A DNA stretch of 64,000 nt, taken from contig JBNKWQ010000007.1 in assembly GCA_050299855.1 (NCBI GenBank), forward strand, positions 1 through 64,000, read 5' to 3'. Below are positions 33,711 to 42,777 of the stretch, in pieces. The notes under the pieces were generated by a model. It was given only the letters and a program-made list of their open reading frames with translations. It was not told where the DNA came from and ran no database searches. Every line of letters begins with the position of its first letter. The stretch's first letter is position 1. The stretch comes from Hahella sp050299855. GTDB lineage: Bacteria > Pseudomonadota > Gammaproteobacteria > Pseudomonadales > Oleiphilaceae. Made by a program: the position numbers and the translations under genes.

Positions 33711-35399
33711 CTATTTGGCCTTTAAGCCTTCTTTCTCTATCTTCTTAGTTATCACCCATTGTTGCGCGATTGACAAACAGTTGTTAACCAGCCAGTAGAG
33801 AACCAAACCTGACGGGAAGAAAAGGAAGAAGAAGGTAAACATAATTGGCATCATCTTCATAACCCGAGCCTGAATCGGATCTGGAGGCGTAGGGTTCAAA
33901 TGCATCTGCAGAAACATGGTTGTCCCCATCAGCAGGGGCAAAATGAAAAAGGGATCCTTGATCGACAAATCCTGAATCCAGAAGAAGAATGGTGCCTGAC
34001 GTAAATCTACGGATTCAAGCAGTACCCAATATAGTGAAATGAACACAGGCATCTGGACCAGGATTGGTAGACAACCGCCTAAAGGATTTATTTTTTCCTT
34101 CTTGTAGAGCTCCATCATGGCCTGGGACATTTTTTGACGGTCATCGCCATAATTTTCCTTTATCCGCTGCATATCTGGAGTGACCCGGCGCATATTGGCC
34201 ATGGATCTATAGCTTGCAGCAGACAGGTGGAAAAACAGTGCTTTGATCAAGACTGTCAGGAGTATAATCGCGATACCCCAGTTACCCACGTAGTCATGGA
34301 TAAACTCCAACACCAGATACAAAGGTTTCGCAATTAGCCATAACCAACCGAAGTCGATAGTAAGATTCAAATTAGGTGCTACGTTCTGTAAACGTTCAAG
34401 GATCTTAGGGCCAACATAGAGGCTGGCATTGATTTGTTCTGTAGCGCCAGGGGCTACTGTAACCTCGGGGTCGACAAAGCCCATCAAATACAAACCATTA
34501 CGCACACGTGTTTGGAACGTATGCGTTTCTTCACCACGAGGAATCCAGGCACTAACAAAGTAATGTTGCACGAAGGCGATCCAACCACTGGAGTCTTCAA
34601 CGCTCTGGGTACCTTCATCCATATCGCTGAAATCTACTTTTTCGTAGGGAGCTTCCTTAGTGGAAACAACTGCGCCCAGGTAAGAAACTGCTCCAAAGCC
34701 ACTTGATTTGGTGGGGTCAGGAGAGTTGTCTCGAACCAGTTTGGCAAAGAAGTTTGCCTGCCAGGGAGAGTCACTGTTATTGCTAATTAGGTACTGCACG
34801 TTGATTTGGTAATCACCGCGCTTAAATGTATAGCGCTTAGTGATGTCCACATTATTTCGCGTAACGGTTAGATCTACGGTCAGCTCATTTTCGTTTTCCG
34901 ATAGACTGTAGTGCTGCCTTGAAGCCTGATATAGAGGAGAGGGAGCATTCTTGGCAGCATCAAAACCGTCTTTCCCAATCATTCCACTTTCTGCAACAAA
35001 ATAGTGGCTATCGTTGCGCTGAAATAATTCCAGAGGAGAGGAGTTATTGAGGGAGACAGGGTAATCCTTAAGTGCGGTATAAGTAACATTACCACCGGTA
35101 AGGTCTATTTTTACTGCCAGGACATCAGTGACAACAGTGATTTCCCCACCTGAATGAGTGACCGCAGTAGAAGTTTCAATGGAACTTTCTTGTTGGCTGC
35201 CTAAAGACTCAGGTGTAGCCAGTTCCCCAGTAGTGGAATGACTGGAAGATAAAGTTGTTTGGGGGGACTCTTCAAACCCTGGAACAGGCTGAGTAACTGC
35301 TGGAGCGGGTTCGGTGGGAAAATCTTTGTTCCATTCCAGAATCATCAGGTACGAAACAACTAACAAACCAATTATCAGTGGCGCTCTAATATAGTCCAT
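33711..35399 (-). CDS. yidC: Membrane protein insertase YidC
   Basis: This is a 562-aa protein. An N-terminal membrane anchor (RAPLIIGLLVVSYLMI, about 5-20) is followed by a Pro/Ser/Thr-rich linker and the large periplasmic beta domain (about 75-340). The conserved five-helix insertase core comes last (GNWGIAIILLTVLIKALFF, then NPLGGCLPILVQMPVFISLYWVL). The positively charged C-terminus (KKIEKEGLKAK) can bind ribosomes. It acts alone or with SecYEG. The gene follows yidD by 11 bp. Confidence 0.96.
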   Translation of the reverse strand: MDYIRAPLIIGLLVVSYLMILEWNKDFPTEPAPAVTQPVPGFEESPQTTLSSSHSTTGELATPESLGSQQESSIETSTAVTHSGGEITVVTDVLAVKIDLTGGNVTYTALKDYPVSLNNSSPLELFQRNDSHYFVAESGMIGKDGFDAAKNAPSPLYQASRQHYSLSENENELTVDLTVTRNNVDITKRYTFKRGDYQINVQYLISNNSDSPWQANFFAKLVRDNSPDPTKSSGFGAVSYLGAVVSTKEAPYEKVDFSDMDEGTQSVEDSSGWIAFVQHYFVSAWIPRGEETHTFQTRVRNGLYLMGFVDPEVTVAPGATEQINASLYVGPKILERLQNVAPNLNLTIDFGWLWLIAKPLYLVLEFIHDYVGNWGIAIILLTVLIKALFFHLSAASYRSMANMRRVTPDMQRIKENYGDDRQKMSQAMMELYKKEKINPLGGCLPILVQMPVFISLYWVLLESVDLRQAPFFFWIQDLSIKDPFFILPLLMGTTMFLQMHLNPTPPDPIQARVMKMMPIMFTFFFLFFPSGLVLYWLVNNCLSIAQQWVITKKIEKEGLKAK

Positions 35400-35410
35400 A
35401 AAATCACAAA

Positions 35411-35704
35411 TTATGAATCAGGTAAGGAGGAGTGGCGGTGCTTCGAATGACCACATTCAGGTACAGGATCTATACCGCCGGTTGACCAAGGGTGGCATCT
35501 TAACAGACGACGGAGCGCAAGATAACTCCCTTTAACAATCCCATGCATTGCAATTGCGTCATATGCATATCGTGAGCATGAAGGATAGAATCGGCAATGA
35601 CTCCCCAGTAATGGGCTAATGGCATACCGATAACAATTGATCAGAAAGAGGATAAAGAACTTAGGAAGCTGTTGTATCTGGTCGAGAAGGCGGGTTTTGT
35701 TCAT
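35411..35704 (-). CDS. yidD: YidD membrane protein insertion efficiency factor
   Basis: This is a 97-aa protein. INCYRYAISPLLGSHCRFYPSCSRYAYDAIAMHG and RLLRCHPWSTGGIDPVP are the signature of YidD (UPF0161). It is a small membrane-associated protein with conserved Cys, thought to aid YidC. It overlaps the 3' end of rnpA by 44 bp in another frame, the usual arrangement. Confidence 0.93.
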   Translation of the reverse strand: MNKTRLLDQIQQLPKFFILFLINCYRYAISPLLGSHCRFYPSCSRYAYDAIAMHGIVKGSYLALRRLLRCHPWSTGGIDPVPECGHSKHRHSSLPDS

Positions 35705-36053
35705 GTTGTCGACTCAGTTTCGCTAGAAGCTTGGCAATACAACTATGCAGCTCTGCATTTTCTATTTCAGCCAAGGGCCTGCGAGCTATTACTACAATAT
35801 CAATAGCAGGAAGCTGATGTTGTAATAAACGAAATCGATCGCGAATTATCCGTTTTGCGCGGTTGCGGCCTGTCGCCAACTTGACGTTTTTCTTGGCAAT
35901 AACAAAACCAATCCTTGGCTTGCCAAGTGAATTTGTGCGGGCCAATAACAACAAAGCCGGATGGCTTGCTTTATATTCAGCTCGCTCAAAAACATTACGA
36001 AAATCCCCAGACTTCAATAATCGAAGAGTTCGGGGAAATTCGTAAGTCGACAT
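35661..36053 (-). CDS. rnpA: Ribonuclease P protein component
   Basis: This is a 130-aa protein from the ATG at 36053 (a TTG one codon earlier is less likely). The RNR motif is ATGRNRAKRIIRDRFRL (R63-N64-R65), and FPRTLRLLKSGDFRNVF starts the fold. It helps the RNA subunit bind pre-tRNA. It lies 29 bp after rpmH. Confidence 0.95.
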   Translation of the reverse strand: MSTYEFPRTLRLLKSGDFRNVFERAEYKASHPALLLLARTNSLGKPRIGFVIAKKNVKLATGRNRAKRIIRDRFRLLQHQLPAIDIVVIARRPLAEIENAELHSCIAKLLAKLSRQHEQNPPSRPDTTAS

Positions 36054-36082
36054 CAAGCGTTGAATTTGATCAACGACTTAAA

Positions 36083-36217
36083 TTAAGCAGAAAGACGCTT
36101 ACGACCTTTGGCGCGGCGTGCGGCTACCACTTTACGACCATTTGCAGTGGCCATACGTGCGCGGAAACCGTGTGAACGCTTACGCTTCAGGACGCTGGGT
36201 TGGAATGTACGTTTCAT
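36083..36217 (-). CDS. rpmH: 50S ribosomal protein L34
   Basis: This is a 44-aa, very basic protein read from the minus strand: MKRTFQPSVLKRKRSHGFRA at the start and KGRKRLSA at the end, the standard L34 sequence. It starts the rpmH-rnpA-yidD-yidC transcript, running away from dnaA. Confidence 0.97.
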   Translation of the reverse strand: MKRTFQPSVLKRKRSHGFRARMATANGRKVVAARRAKGRKRLSA

Positions 36218-37010
36218 GTCCGACTCTCGCAGCTTGAACGTTAAAGGGACTATTCAAAAATAGGGATGCGGATTTTATGGAATTTATGCATAAATAGCAA
36301 TCAGATTTCAGAAAAAAGATAAGCGAAAGTTTTCAAGAGGCTAATTAATAATAAATTAGTTTTTTAAAGAATAAAGATTGTTGAATTTATTACTAATTAG
36401 AGGAGCCTTTTTTGTTGATAACCAGGAAATATCCTTATAAATCAATATAATATTGGAAGGATAAAACTATGCAAAAGCTTTGGGTAAGGATGGGATAGGC
36501 TGGGTAAACAGTTAGGATAAGTCCAGAAGTTGTACACAGGTGAATTCATCCACAGGTGATTGCTCAGGTTTTCCACAGGGATATCAAGAGGTTTTCCCTT
36601 ATAAGGAAAGGTTCTAAAATATTTTTCTGGCCTATTTTGTTAACAAGGCTGTTAATAACTCCATAACTCAATGAAAAAAATAGAGAAAGATATCCACAGG
36701 GTGTCTAATAAGGGGATAATTTATGGTGGAATTGGCCGCCACTTCCCGCTAGAATTCTTCATTACCTGTCTAAGCGCCAATGACTTGCGACACCAATTGG
36801 GGGGTGTGGCGAGCCTTAATAATTTGACCTGTTTTTTGTTATGCGGTGATTTTTGCTGCAGGGGTTTTCGTCACTCCGATTTTTGATTTTCAAGTTAAAT
36901 TTGCAGTTGATAGACAGGACATAAAAAAGACGCACTGGCATCAATTATCCCCCTCGAATCTATTGAATGAATATACCAATAATGAAAGATGTATGGCTGG
37001 AGGTTTTGGC
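36218..37010. other. rpmH-dnaA intergenic region with imperfect DnaA boxes, candidate origin or dnaA control region
   Basis: DnaA-box-like sequences are TTATCAACA on the minus strand (36413-36421), TTGTACACA (36530-36538), TCATCCACA (36546-36554), TTTTCCACA (36569-36577) and ATATCCACA (36690-36698). None is the perfect consensus. The region 36241-36480 is AT-rich. This is where oriC lies in Pseudomonas. Short open frames here (for example 36671-36886) show no family features, so I see no gene. Confidence 0.55.
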
Positions 37011-38417
37011 GTGGCTTTAGAACTGTGGCATCAGTGCCTGGGGTACTTGGAGGATGAGCTGCCCTCGCAACAGTTTAATACTTGGCTGCGGCCGTTACAG
37101 GCAAGAGCCTCGGATGAAGAGTTACTGCTATTTGCCCCCAACCGTTTTGTGCTTGACTGGGTGAATGAAAAATATGCCAAGCGTATTAGTGAAATCATGC
37201 AGGAGATTTCTCAAACTCAACCACCAAGAGTGTCATTAAAAATCGGAAGCCTGAGCCAAAAGAAAAACGCTACAAACAACGGAAAACCCACCAGCAGTTC
37301 CAATAGAAGCAATATTGGTAACCGAGCTTCTACATCTGTTGGTGTGGACAACAGAGGAAGTGATAGACAGGTAGCAGTCGAAGGTGCTATCAAACATGAG
37401 AGCTCATTGAATACAAACTTTACCTTTGAAACCTTTGTAGAAGGTAAATCCAACCAGCTAGCGAGAGCTGCAGCCACCCAAGTGGCAGATAATCCCGGAA
37501 GTGCCTATAACCCACTATTTTTATATGGTGGCGTAGGTTTGGGTAAGACCCACCTTATGCATGCAGTGGGCAATTCCATTCTCAAGAAAAATCCCAACGC
37601 AAAAATAGTCTATTTGCATTCAGAGCGATTTGTCGCTGATATGGTTAAGGCATTACAGCTAAATGCCATTAACGAGTTCAAGCGTTATTACCGTTCTGTG
37701 GATGCTTTATTAATTGACGATATTCAGTTCTTTGCTCGAAAGGAGCGGTCACAAGAAGAATTCTTCCATACTTTCAATGCGTTATTGGAAGGTGGACAAC
37801 AAATGATTCTAACTTGCGATAGATATCCAAAAGAAATAGATCATATGGAGGAGAGACTCAAATCCCGTTTTGGTTGGGGTCTAACCGTCATGGTAGAACC
37901 TCCGGAGCTTGAAACCCGGGTAGCTATTCTGATGAAGAAAGCCGAACAGGCAAACGTACATCTGAGCAGTGAGTCAGCTTTTTTTATCGCCCAGAAGATC
38001 CGTTCCAACGTGAGGGAGCTAGAGGGGGCACTTAAGCTTGTCATTGCTAATGCTCATTTTACCGGTCAGGAGATAACTCCAGCGTTTATTCGGGAGTGCC
38101 TGAAAGATCTGCTGGCACTGCATGAAAAACAAGTAAGCATTGATAATATTCAAAGAACAGTGGCGGAATATTATAAGATTCGTGTGGCCGATTTGTTATC
38201 AAAAAGGCGTACTCGTTCTATTACCAGACCTAGACAAGTGGCCATGGCTTTGGCAAAGGAGCTCACTACTCATAGCTTGCCTGAAATAGGTGAAGCCTTC
38301 GGAGGGCGGGATCATACAACTGTATTGCATGCCTGTAAGGTCGTTATTGAATTACAACAGAAGGATCCTGTTATAAGAGATGATTACCAGGCATTTTTAA
38401 GAATGCTGACAGGCTAG
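37011..38417 (+). CDS. dnaA: Chromosomal replication initiator DnaA
   Basis: I start at GTG 37011 because GGAGG lies 7 nt upstream and the product then begins (M)ALELWHQCLGYLEDELPSQQ, matching DnaA of pseudomonads. The product is 468 aa. Domain I is at 1-80, a Ser/Asn-rich linker at 85-130, Walker A GGVGLGKT at 173-180 and Walker B LLIDDIQFF at 233-241. The C-terminal DNA-binding signature includes GGRDHTTVLHACK. A frame open back to 36846 adds only unconserved residues. Confidence 0.96.
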   Translation: MALELWHQCLGYLEDELPSQQFNTWLRPLQARASDEELLLFAPNRFVLDWVNEKYAKRISEIMQEISQTQPPRVSLKIGSLSQKKNATNNGKPTSSSNRSNIGNRASTSVGVDNRGSDRQVAVEGAIKHESSLNTNFTFETFVEGKSNQLARAAATQVADNPGSAYNPLFLYGGVGLGKTHLMHAVGNSILKKNPNAKIVYLHSERFVADMVKALQLNAINEFKRYYRSVDALLIDDIQFFARKERSQEEFFHTFNALLEGGQQMILTCDRYPKEIDHMEERLKSRFGWGLTVMVEPPELETRVAILMKKAEQANVHLSSESAFFIAQKIRSNVRELEGALKLVIANAHFTGQEITPAFIRECLKDLLALHEKQVSIDNIQRTVAEYYKIRVADLLSKRRTRSITRPRQVAMALAKELTTHSLPEIGEAFGGRDHTTVLHACKVVIELQQKDPVIRDDYQAFLRMLTG

Positions 38418-38513
38418 TTGGCAGCAACTTTAGATATAAAAACGTTGTCGCATCATTGAGTTAAGAACGTTACCATAACAGATTAAATGCGGGTTTAAGA
38501 AGCAGGATAGTCC

Positions 38514-39617
38514 ATGAAATTCACCATCACGCGAGAGGCTCTACTTTCATCTTTGCAAATGATTTCCGGAGTGGTAGAAAAAAGACAAACCATGCCGGTA
38601 TTGGCCAATGTACTGTTAGATGTTGACCAGGAAAAACTAACCATTACCGGCACAAATATGGAAGTTGAGCTGGTCGCGTCAATAAAGGAAGTTGATGTGC
38701 AGGTTCCTGGGCGTATTACGGTACCGGCCAAGAAGTTTACTGATATATGCAAGTCTTTACCGGACCAAGCCAGCATAGATGTGGAAGTAAAGGAATCCAG
38801 GTTGAATGTTCATTTTGGTAAAAGTCATTTCGTTTTATCAACTTTACCGGCCGATCATTTCCCAAATGTGGAAGATGAAGCTGGAAGTATCAAACTGGAT
38901 TTGCCACAAAAAGAGTTGAAAAGACTGATCGATGCTACAGCCTTTGCTATGGCCCAGCAGGATGTTCGTTATTACTTGAATGGAATGCTGATTGAGTTGA
39001 GTGAAGAAGGGCTTAAAGCTGTGGCCACTGACGGTCATCGTCTAGCGTTGGCGGGAATTGCCATAAAAACCGGCGTTACAGAAAAGCGTCAGCCCATCGT
39101 CCCACGTAAGGGGGTGTTGGAACTTGTCAGGTTATTGGCAGATACGGAAGAACATTGTTCTCTGATATTTGGTGAAAATCATGTACGTGCCAGTGTTGGG
39201 CATTTTACTTTTACCTCTAAACTAATTGACGGAAAATTCCCGGATTATCAAAGGGTTATACCACGAGGTGGAGATAAGACAATGGTTGCTGACCGCCAAC
39301 TTCTTAAGGGAGTATTGCAGAGGGCCAGTATTTTATCCCATGAAAGTATTCGTGGAATTCGGCTTCAGTTCGAGCCTGGAGAACTAAAGGTTTTCGCTAA
39401 TAACCCCGATCAGGAAGAGGCTGAAGATAGCCTTGAAGTTGAATATGATTTTGAAGCCATACAAATCGGTTTTAACGTCGGTTATTTAATAGATGTGTTA
39501 AATGTACTGGATGATAATCTGGTAAAAATGACCATTTCAAATGCCAACAGCAGTGCTTTAGTCGAAGGAATGGAAACCAGTGATGCACTCTATGTCGTCA
39601 TGCCAATGAGGTTATAG
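38514..39617 (+). CDS. dnaN: DNA polymerase III beta sliding clamp
   Basis: This is a 367-aa protein (E. coli 366). MKFTITREALLSSLQMISGVVEKRQTMPVLANVLL starts the first clamp domain, and the C-terminus ALYVVMPMRL forms the canonical clamp edge. It confers processivity on Pol III and is the clamp that TnsE-type proteins contact. It lies 96 bp after dnaA. Confidence 0.97.
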   Translation: MKFTITREALLSSLQMISGVVEKRQTMPVLANVLLDVDQEKLTITGTNMEVELVASIKEVDVQVPGRITVPAKKFTDICKSLPDQASIDVEVKESRLNVHFGKSHFVLSTLPADHFPNVEDEAGSIKLDLPQKELKRLIDATAFAMAQQDVRYYLNGMLIELSEEGLKAVATDGHRLALAGIAIKTGVTEKRQPIVPRKGVLELVRLLADTEEHCSLIFGENHVRASVGHFTFTSKLIDGKFPDYQRVIPRGGDKTMVADRQLLKGVLQRASILSHESIRGIRLQFEPGELKVFANNPDQEEAEDSLEVEYDFEAIQIGFNVGYLIDVLNVLDDNLVKMTISNANSSALVEGMETSDALYVVMPMRL

Positions 39618-39759
39618 TTTTAAGTTATTAGTGAAATACTCAGCATACCAATGTTTTGAATTGTTAAATTCATTTAGCAAATAACGGCGACCACAAATTG
39701 TCCAGGGTGGGACGGGGTTCTATACATATTCACAAGGATTGATTGAAGCAGGTTGATAT

Positions 39760-41034
39760 ATGAGCATGTTAGGCGCAGCCCTAAAAGGGGCATTTCGAGT
39801 AGGGCAAACTGCCAAAGTACTTACTAAAGCAGGCACCGGGTGGATACTGGGAGAGAGATTGCCACCACCACGCTTGTTAAGGCAAACCTTTGAAGAATTG
39901 GGAGCCACCTATATTAAGCTTGGGCAGTTTATTGCGTCATCGCCTACTTTTTTTCCAAAGGAATATGTAGAGGAATTTCAATTGTGTTTGGATAAGACCA
40001 AGCCTATTCCCTATTCCGATATTGAAAAGATAATAAAGCAGGAACTTCAGCGACCACTCGAAAAAGTTTATAGCTATATTGAAAAAACACCACTAGCTTC
40101 AGCATCCATTGCGCAGGTCCACTCTGCTCGTCTTGTAACTGGTGAAGACGTTGTAATAAAAGTACAGAAGCCCGGTGTTCGGAATACTCTTTTAACAGAT
40201 TTAAATTTTTTATATGTTACTGCCAGAGTTATTGAGTATCTGGCGCCAAAGCTTTCATGGACTTCTCTTTCAGGTATAGTTGAAGAAATTCAGCGCACTA
40301 TGATGGAAGAATGTGACTTTTATCAGGAAGCACAAAACTTGAATGAGTTTCAGGAGTTTCTTGAACGCACTGAAAACGACATGGCAGTTGTTCCTAAGAT
40401 ATACAGCCAAGCAAGCTCAATGCGAGTGCTTACCATGGAGCGTTTTTACGGGGTGCCGTTAACAGATTTGGAAACTATAAGAAAATATTGTGCAGATCCT
40501 GAAAAGACGCTGATTACCGCCATGAATACCTGGTTTGCATCTTTAACGCAGTGCGATTTTTTTCATGCAGATGTCCATGCCGGTAATTTAATGGTTTTGC
40601 AGGATGGAAGAATAGGATTTATCGATTTTGGTATTGTGGGTCGGATTGGTCCAGGGACCTGGGAAGCAGTATCGGATTTTATTACTTCTATAATGATGGG
40701 TAACTTTCATGGTATGGCAGATGCCATGTTGCGTATCGGTATAACCAAGACTCAGGTGGATGTTGACGCATTGGCGAGAGATATAGCCAATGTTTACAAA
40801 AAAATGGATGCTATGGTACCCGATACATCAGTTTATTATGATCAGTCGCCCGAAGATGATGAAGTAAATAACATCCTGATGGACTTGGTGAAAATCGGAG
40901 AGCATCATGGACTGCACTTTCCGAGAGAATTTGCGCTACTGTTAAAACAGTTTTTATATTTTGACCGTTATGTTCATATTTTGGCTCCCGAACTCGACAT
41001 GTTTATGGATGAGCGATTGGGTTTGCTGCAGTAG
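39760..41034 (+). CDS. ABC1/UbiB/AarF-type atypical kinase
   Basis: This is a 424-aa protein. It shows the ABC1 family motifs in order: KLGQF at 53-57, ASASIAQVH at 113-121 (in place of the ATP-loop AAAS), the Lys of VVIKVQKPG, EECDFYQEA, HADVHAGNLMV and IDFGIVGRIG. Family members support ubiquinone synthesis or lipid handling through ATPase-like activity. It lacks the C-terminal transmembrane pair of E. coli UbiB and is shorter (424 against 546 aa). Its place between dnaN and recF is unusual. The specific substrate is unknown. Confidence 0.85.
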   Translation: MSMLGAALKGAFRVGQTAKVLTKAGTGWILGERLPPPRLLRQTFEELGATYIKLGQFIASSPTFFPKEYVEEFQLCLDKTKPIPYSDIEKIIKQELQRPLEKVYSYIEKTPLASASIAQVHSARLVTGEDVVIKVQKPGVRNTLLTDLNFLYVTARVIEYLAPKLSWTSLSGIVEEIQRTMMEECDFYQEAQNLNEFQEFLERTENDMAVVPKIYSQASSMRVLTMERFYGVPLTDLETIRKYCADPEKTLITAMNTWFASLTQCDFFHADVHAGNLMVLQDGRIGFIDFGIVGRIGPGTWEAVSDFITSIMMGNFHGMADAMLRIGITKTQVDVDALARDIANVYKKMDAMVPDTSVYYDQSPEDDEVNNILMDLVKIGEHHGLHFPREFALLLKQFLYFDRYVHILAPELDMFMDERLGLLQ

Positions 41035-41072
41035 ATATTTAGTCTTCATTATTTGTACAAAACGAATTTGAA

Positions 41073-41112
41073 AACCTGACAGAGGAGCATGGTAACTTTG
41101 TCGGGTTTTTTT
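41073..41112 (+). terminator. Terminator after the ABC1-type kinase gene
   Basis: AACCTGACA (41073-41081) pairs, with one G-T, with TGTCGGGTT (41099-41107) and is followed by TTTTTTT. It would separate the kinase gene from recF transcription. Confidence 0.65.
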
Positions 41113-41150
41113 ATTGGTAAATCCTGCCAGGAAAGTTGTTGGAGAATCTA

Positions 41151-41563
41151 ATGGAGATCTCATCGGCCATCATCCTACTGCTAGTTGTAATGGATCCTCT
41201 TGGAAATATCCCGATATTTTTAAGTGTTCTGGATAATGTGGATAAACCCCGAAGATTTAGGGTAATGATTCGAGAGTTATTTATTGCTCTATTGAAACTA
41301 ATGTTATTTATATTCGCAGGGAGTTACTTACTTAAATTTTTTGGTTTGAGTCAGGAAGCAGTTGGGATAGCAAGTGCCATCGTTCTATTTGTTATAGTGA
41401 TAAGAATGATATTCACAGCTAAACGAGATTGGCTTGAAAATCTGCCAGATGGTGAACTTTTTATTGTCCCTTTAGCAATTCCTTTTGCAGGCCGGTCCTA
41501 CTCTGCTCCACCATGCTTTCTAAGTTATTGCGTAAGCGCGGCTTGATAGCTGTAGAAAGGTAA
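41151..41563 (+). pseudogene. MarC/YhgN-family membrane protein, internally deleted
   Basis: The N-terminal half is well conserved (MEISSAIILLLVVMDPLGNI, then MIRELFIALLKLMLFIFAGS and PLAIPFA), with GGAG 6 nt before the ATG at 41151. After PLAIPFA the frame departs from the family. The expected AGPT reads on in the +1 frame, and the other frame gives LSKLLRKRGLIAVER before a TAA at 41561, which matches a much later part of the family. About 50 codons are missing and the C-terminal helices are absent. YhgN relatives are near 197 aa with six transmembrane segments. I read it as a deletion-bearing pseudogene. The frame as it stands stops at 41546. Confidence 0.7.
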
Positions 41564-41646
41564 ATGTGAATGTTATTAATCGCCGTCTCAGTAGAAATGT
41601 TTATATCCGGGCTGAAGCCGCCTTTATTGAAAATAGCGCGGTAATC

Positions 41647-42768
41647 ATGGCAATTAGAAAGATATCAATTTCGGGAATTAGAAATTTAAAGAAAGTCGAT
41701 ATTAATATTTTCGGGGATTTGATCTTTTTTCAGGGGCGTAATGGCAGTGGTAAAACCAGTATTGTCGAAGGGATTTATCTTTTAGGTCGAGGTGCGTCAT
41801 TTCGAAGTCAAGACCTAAACCATGCTGTTAATTATAATGAAGAAACCTTTGTTTGTTTTACACAACTGTTTGACGGCAGAAGGATTGGTGTCAGTCGTGA
41901 TAAGCCAACTAAGCAAACAAGGGTAAGAATAGATGGTGAAGCTACTAAAAGTTTATCTGATCTTGCGTCGCAACTTCCTCTTTTACTTGTAACACCACTT
42001 ACTTTTGACTTGCTAAATGGTAGCCCAGCATCCCGGCGAAGGTTTCTTGATTGGGGTGTGTTTCACGTGGAACCTGAATATAAAGTTATATGGCAAAGAT
42101 GGCGTAAGTTGTTATTGCAAAGGAATAAATTGCTTAAAAATGGTAGAATAACTGGCTCAGAACTAAAACCCTGGACAATTCAGTATGCAGAAACTTCCAA
42201 TCTTATAGATCAGTATCGGCGTATTTTTTTTCTTGAGCTTTTAGATCGACTAAATGAAAACCTTCTCTCCGGTTCAGGCTTCACCAGAGAGTTGGCTAGC
42301 CACACTAAAGTGGTGTACGAAAAAGGATGGTCAAAGCAATCCGATCTTACTGAGCAATTAGACCGCACATTGGAACTGGATATGAGAAGAGGGTTCACCT
42401 CAGTAGGACCTCATAAGGCGGATTTGAAGTTTTCCAGCCATGGTATTGCGGCCAAGGAAGTATTATCGCGAGGGCAGCAAAAAGTATTAATTACTCATTT
42501 GTTACTCGCTCAGCTTGAACTATTGAAGAAAAAGAGAGGACTAAGCTGCACTGTTTTGATTGATGATTTAGGTGCAGAGCTGGACGAAGAGAATCAACAA
42601 CAGCTACTTTGTACGTTGCTGGAAAAAGAAGCTCAGATCTTTACCACCATTGTGGATAGGGATCAGATGTTAGTTCTAAACAATTCTATAAAAGAAAAAT
42701 ATCAGACCCAAATGTTTCACGTGGAACAAGGGTACGTTACCCCGATAACCCTGGGGAATGATGGGTAG
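41647..42768 (+). CDS. recF: DNA replication and repair protein RecF
   Basis: I start at the ATG at 41647 (MAIRKISISGIRNLKKVDIN), giving 373 aa; a longer frame from 41566 adds unrelated residues. The Walker A GRNGSGKTS is at about 30-38, the signature region is VLSRGQQKVL, and Walker B is TVLIDDLGAELDE. RecF loads RecA at gaps with RecOR. Two parS-like palindromes are embedded and encode FHVE peptides. It is separated from gyrB by 9 bp. Confidence 0.95.
   Translation: MAIRKISISGIRNLKKVDINIFGDLIFFQGRNGSGKTSIVEGIYLLGRGASFRSQDLNHAVNYNEETFVCFTQLFDGRRIGVSRDKPTKQTRVRIDGEATKSLSDLASQLPLLLVTPLTFDLLNGSPASRRRFLDWGVFHVEPEYKVIWQRWRKLLLQRNKLLKNGRITGSELKPWTIQYAETSNLIDQYRRIFFLELLDRLNENLLSGSGFTRELASHTKVVYEKGWSKQSDLTEQLDRTLELDMRRGFTSVGPHKADLKFSSHGIAAKEVLSRGQQKVLITHLLLAQLELLKKKRGLSCTVLIDDLGAELDEENQQQLLCTLLEKEAQIFTTIVDRDQMLVLNNSIKEKYQTQMFHVEQGYVTPITLGNDG
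42059..42074. promoter_or_regulatory. parS-like ParB site 1 (inside recF)
   Basis: TGTTTCACGTGGAACC matches the bacterial parS consensus TGTTNCACGTGNAACA at all but the last base. It is located in recF, coding for VFHVEP. Confidence 0.75.
42713..42728. promoter_or_regulatory. parS-like ParB site 2 (inside recF)
   Basis: TGTTTCACGTGGAACA is a full match to the parS consensus and sits near the 3' end of recF, coding for MFHVEQ. ParB is encoded at 25932-26804. Confidence 0.85.
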
Positions 42769-42777
42769 GAGAAAAAT

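Noticed and set aside
36671..36886. 71-codon frame upstream of dnaA
   Set aside because: It crosses a DnaA-box-like sequence and has no protein features.
36846..37010. Longer dnaA start (ATG-type frame from 36846, or ATG 36993)
   Set aside because: GGAGG is 7 nt before GTG 37011, and DnaA homology begins there.
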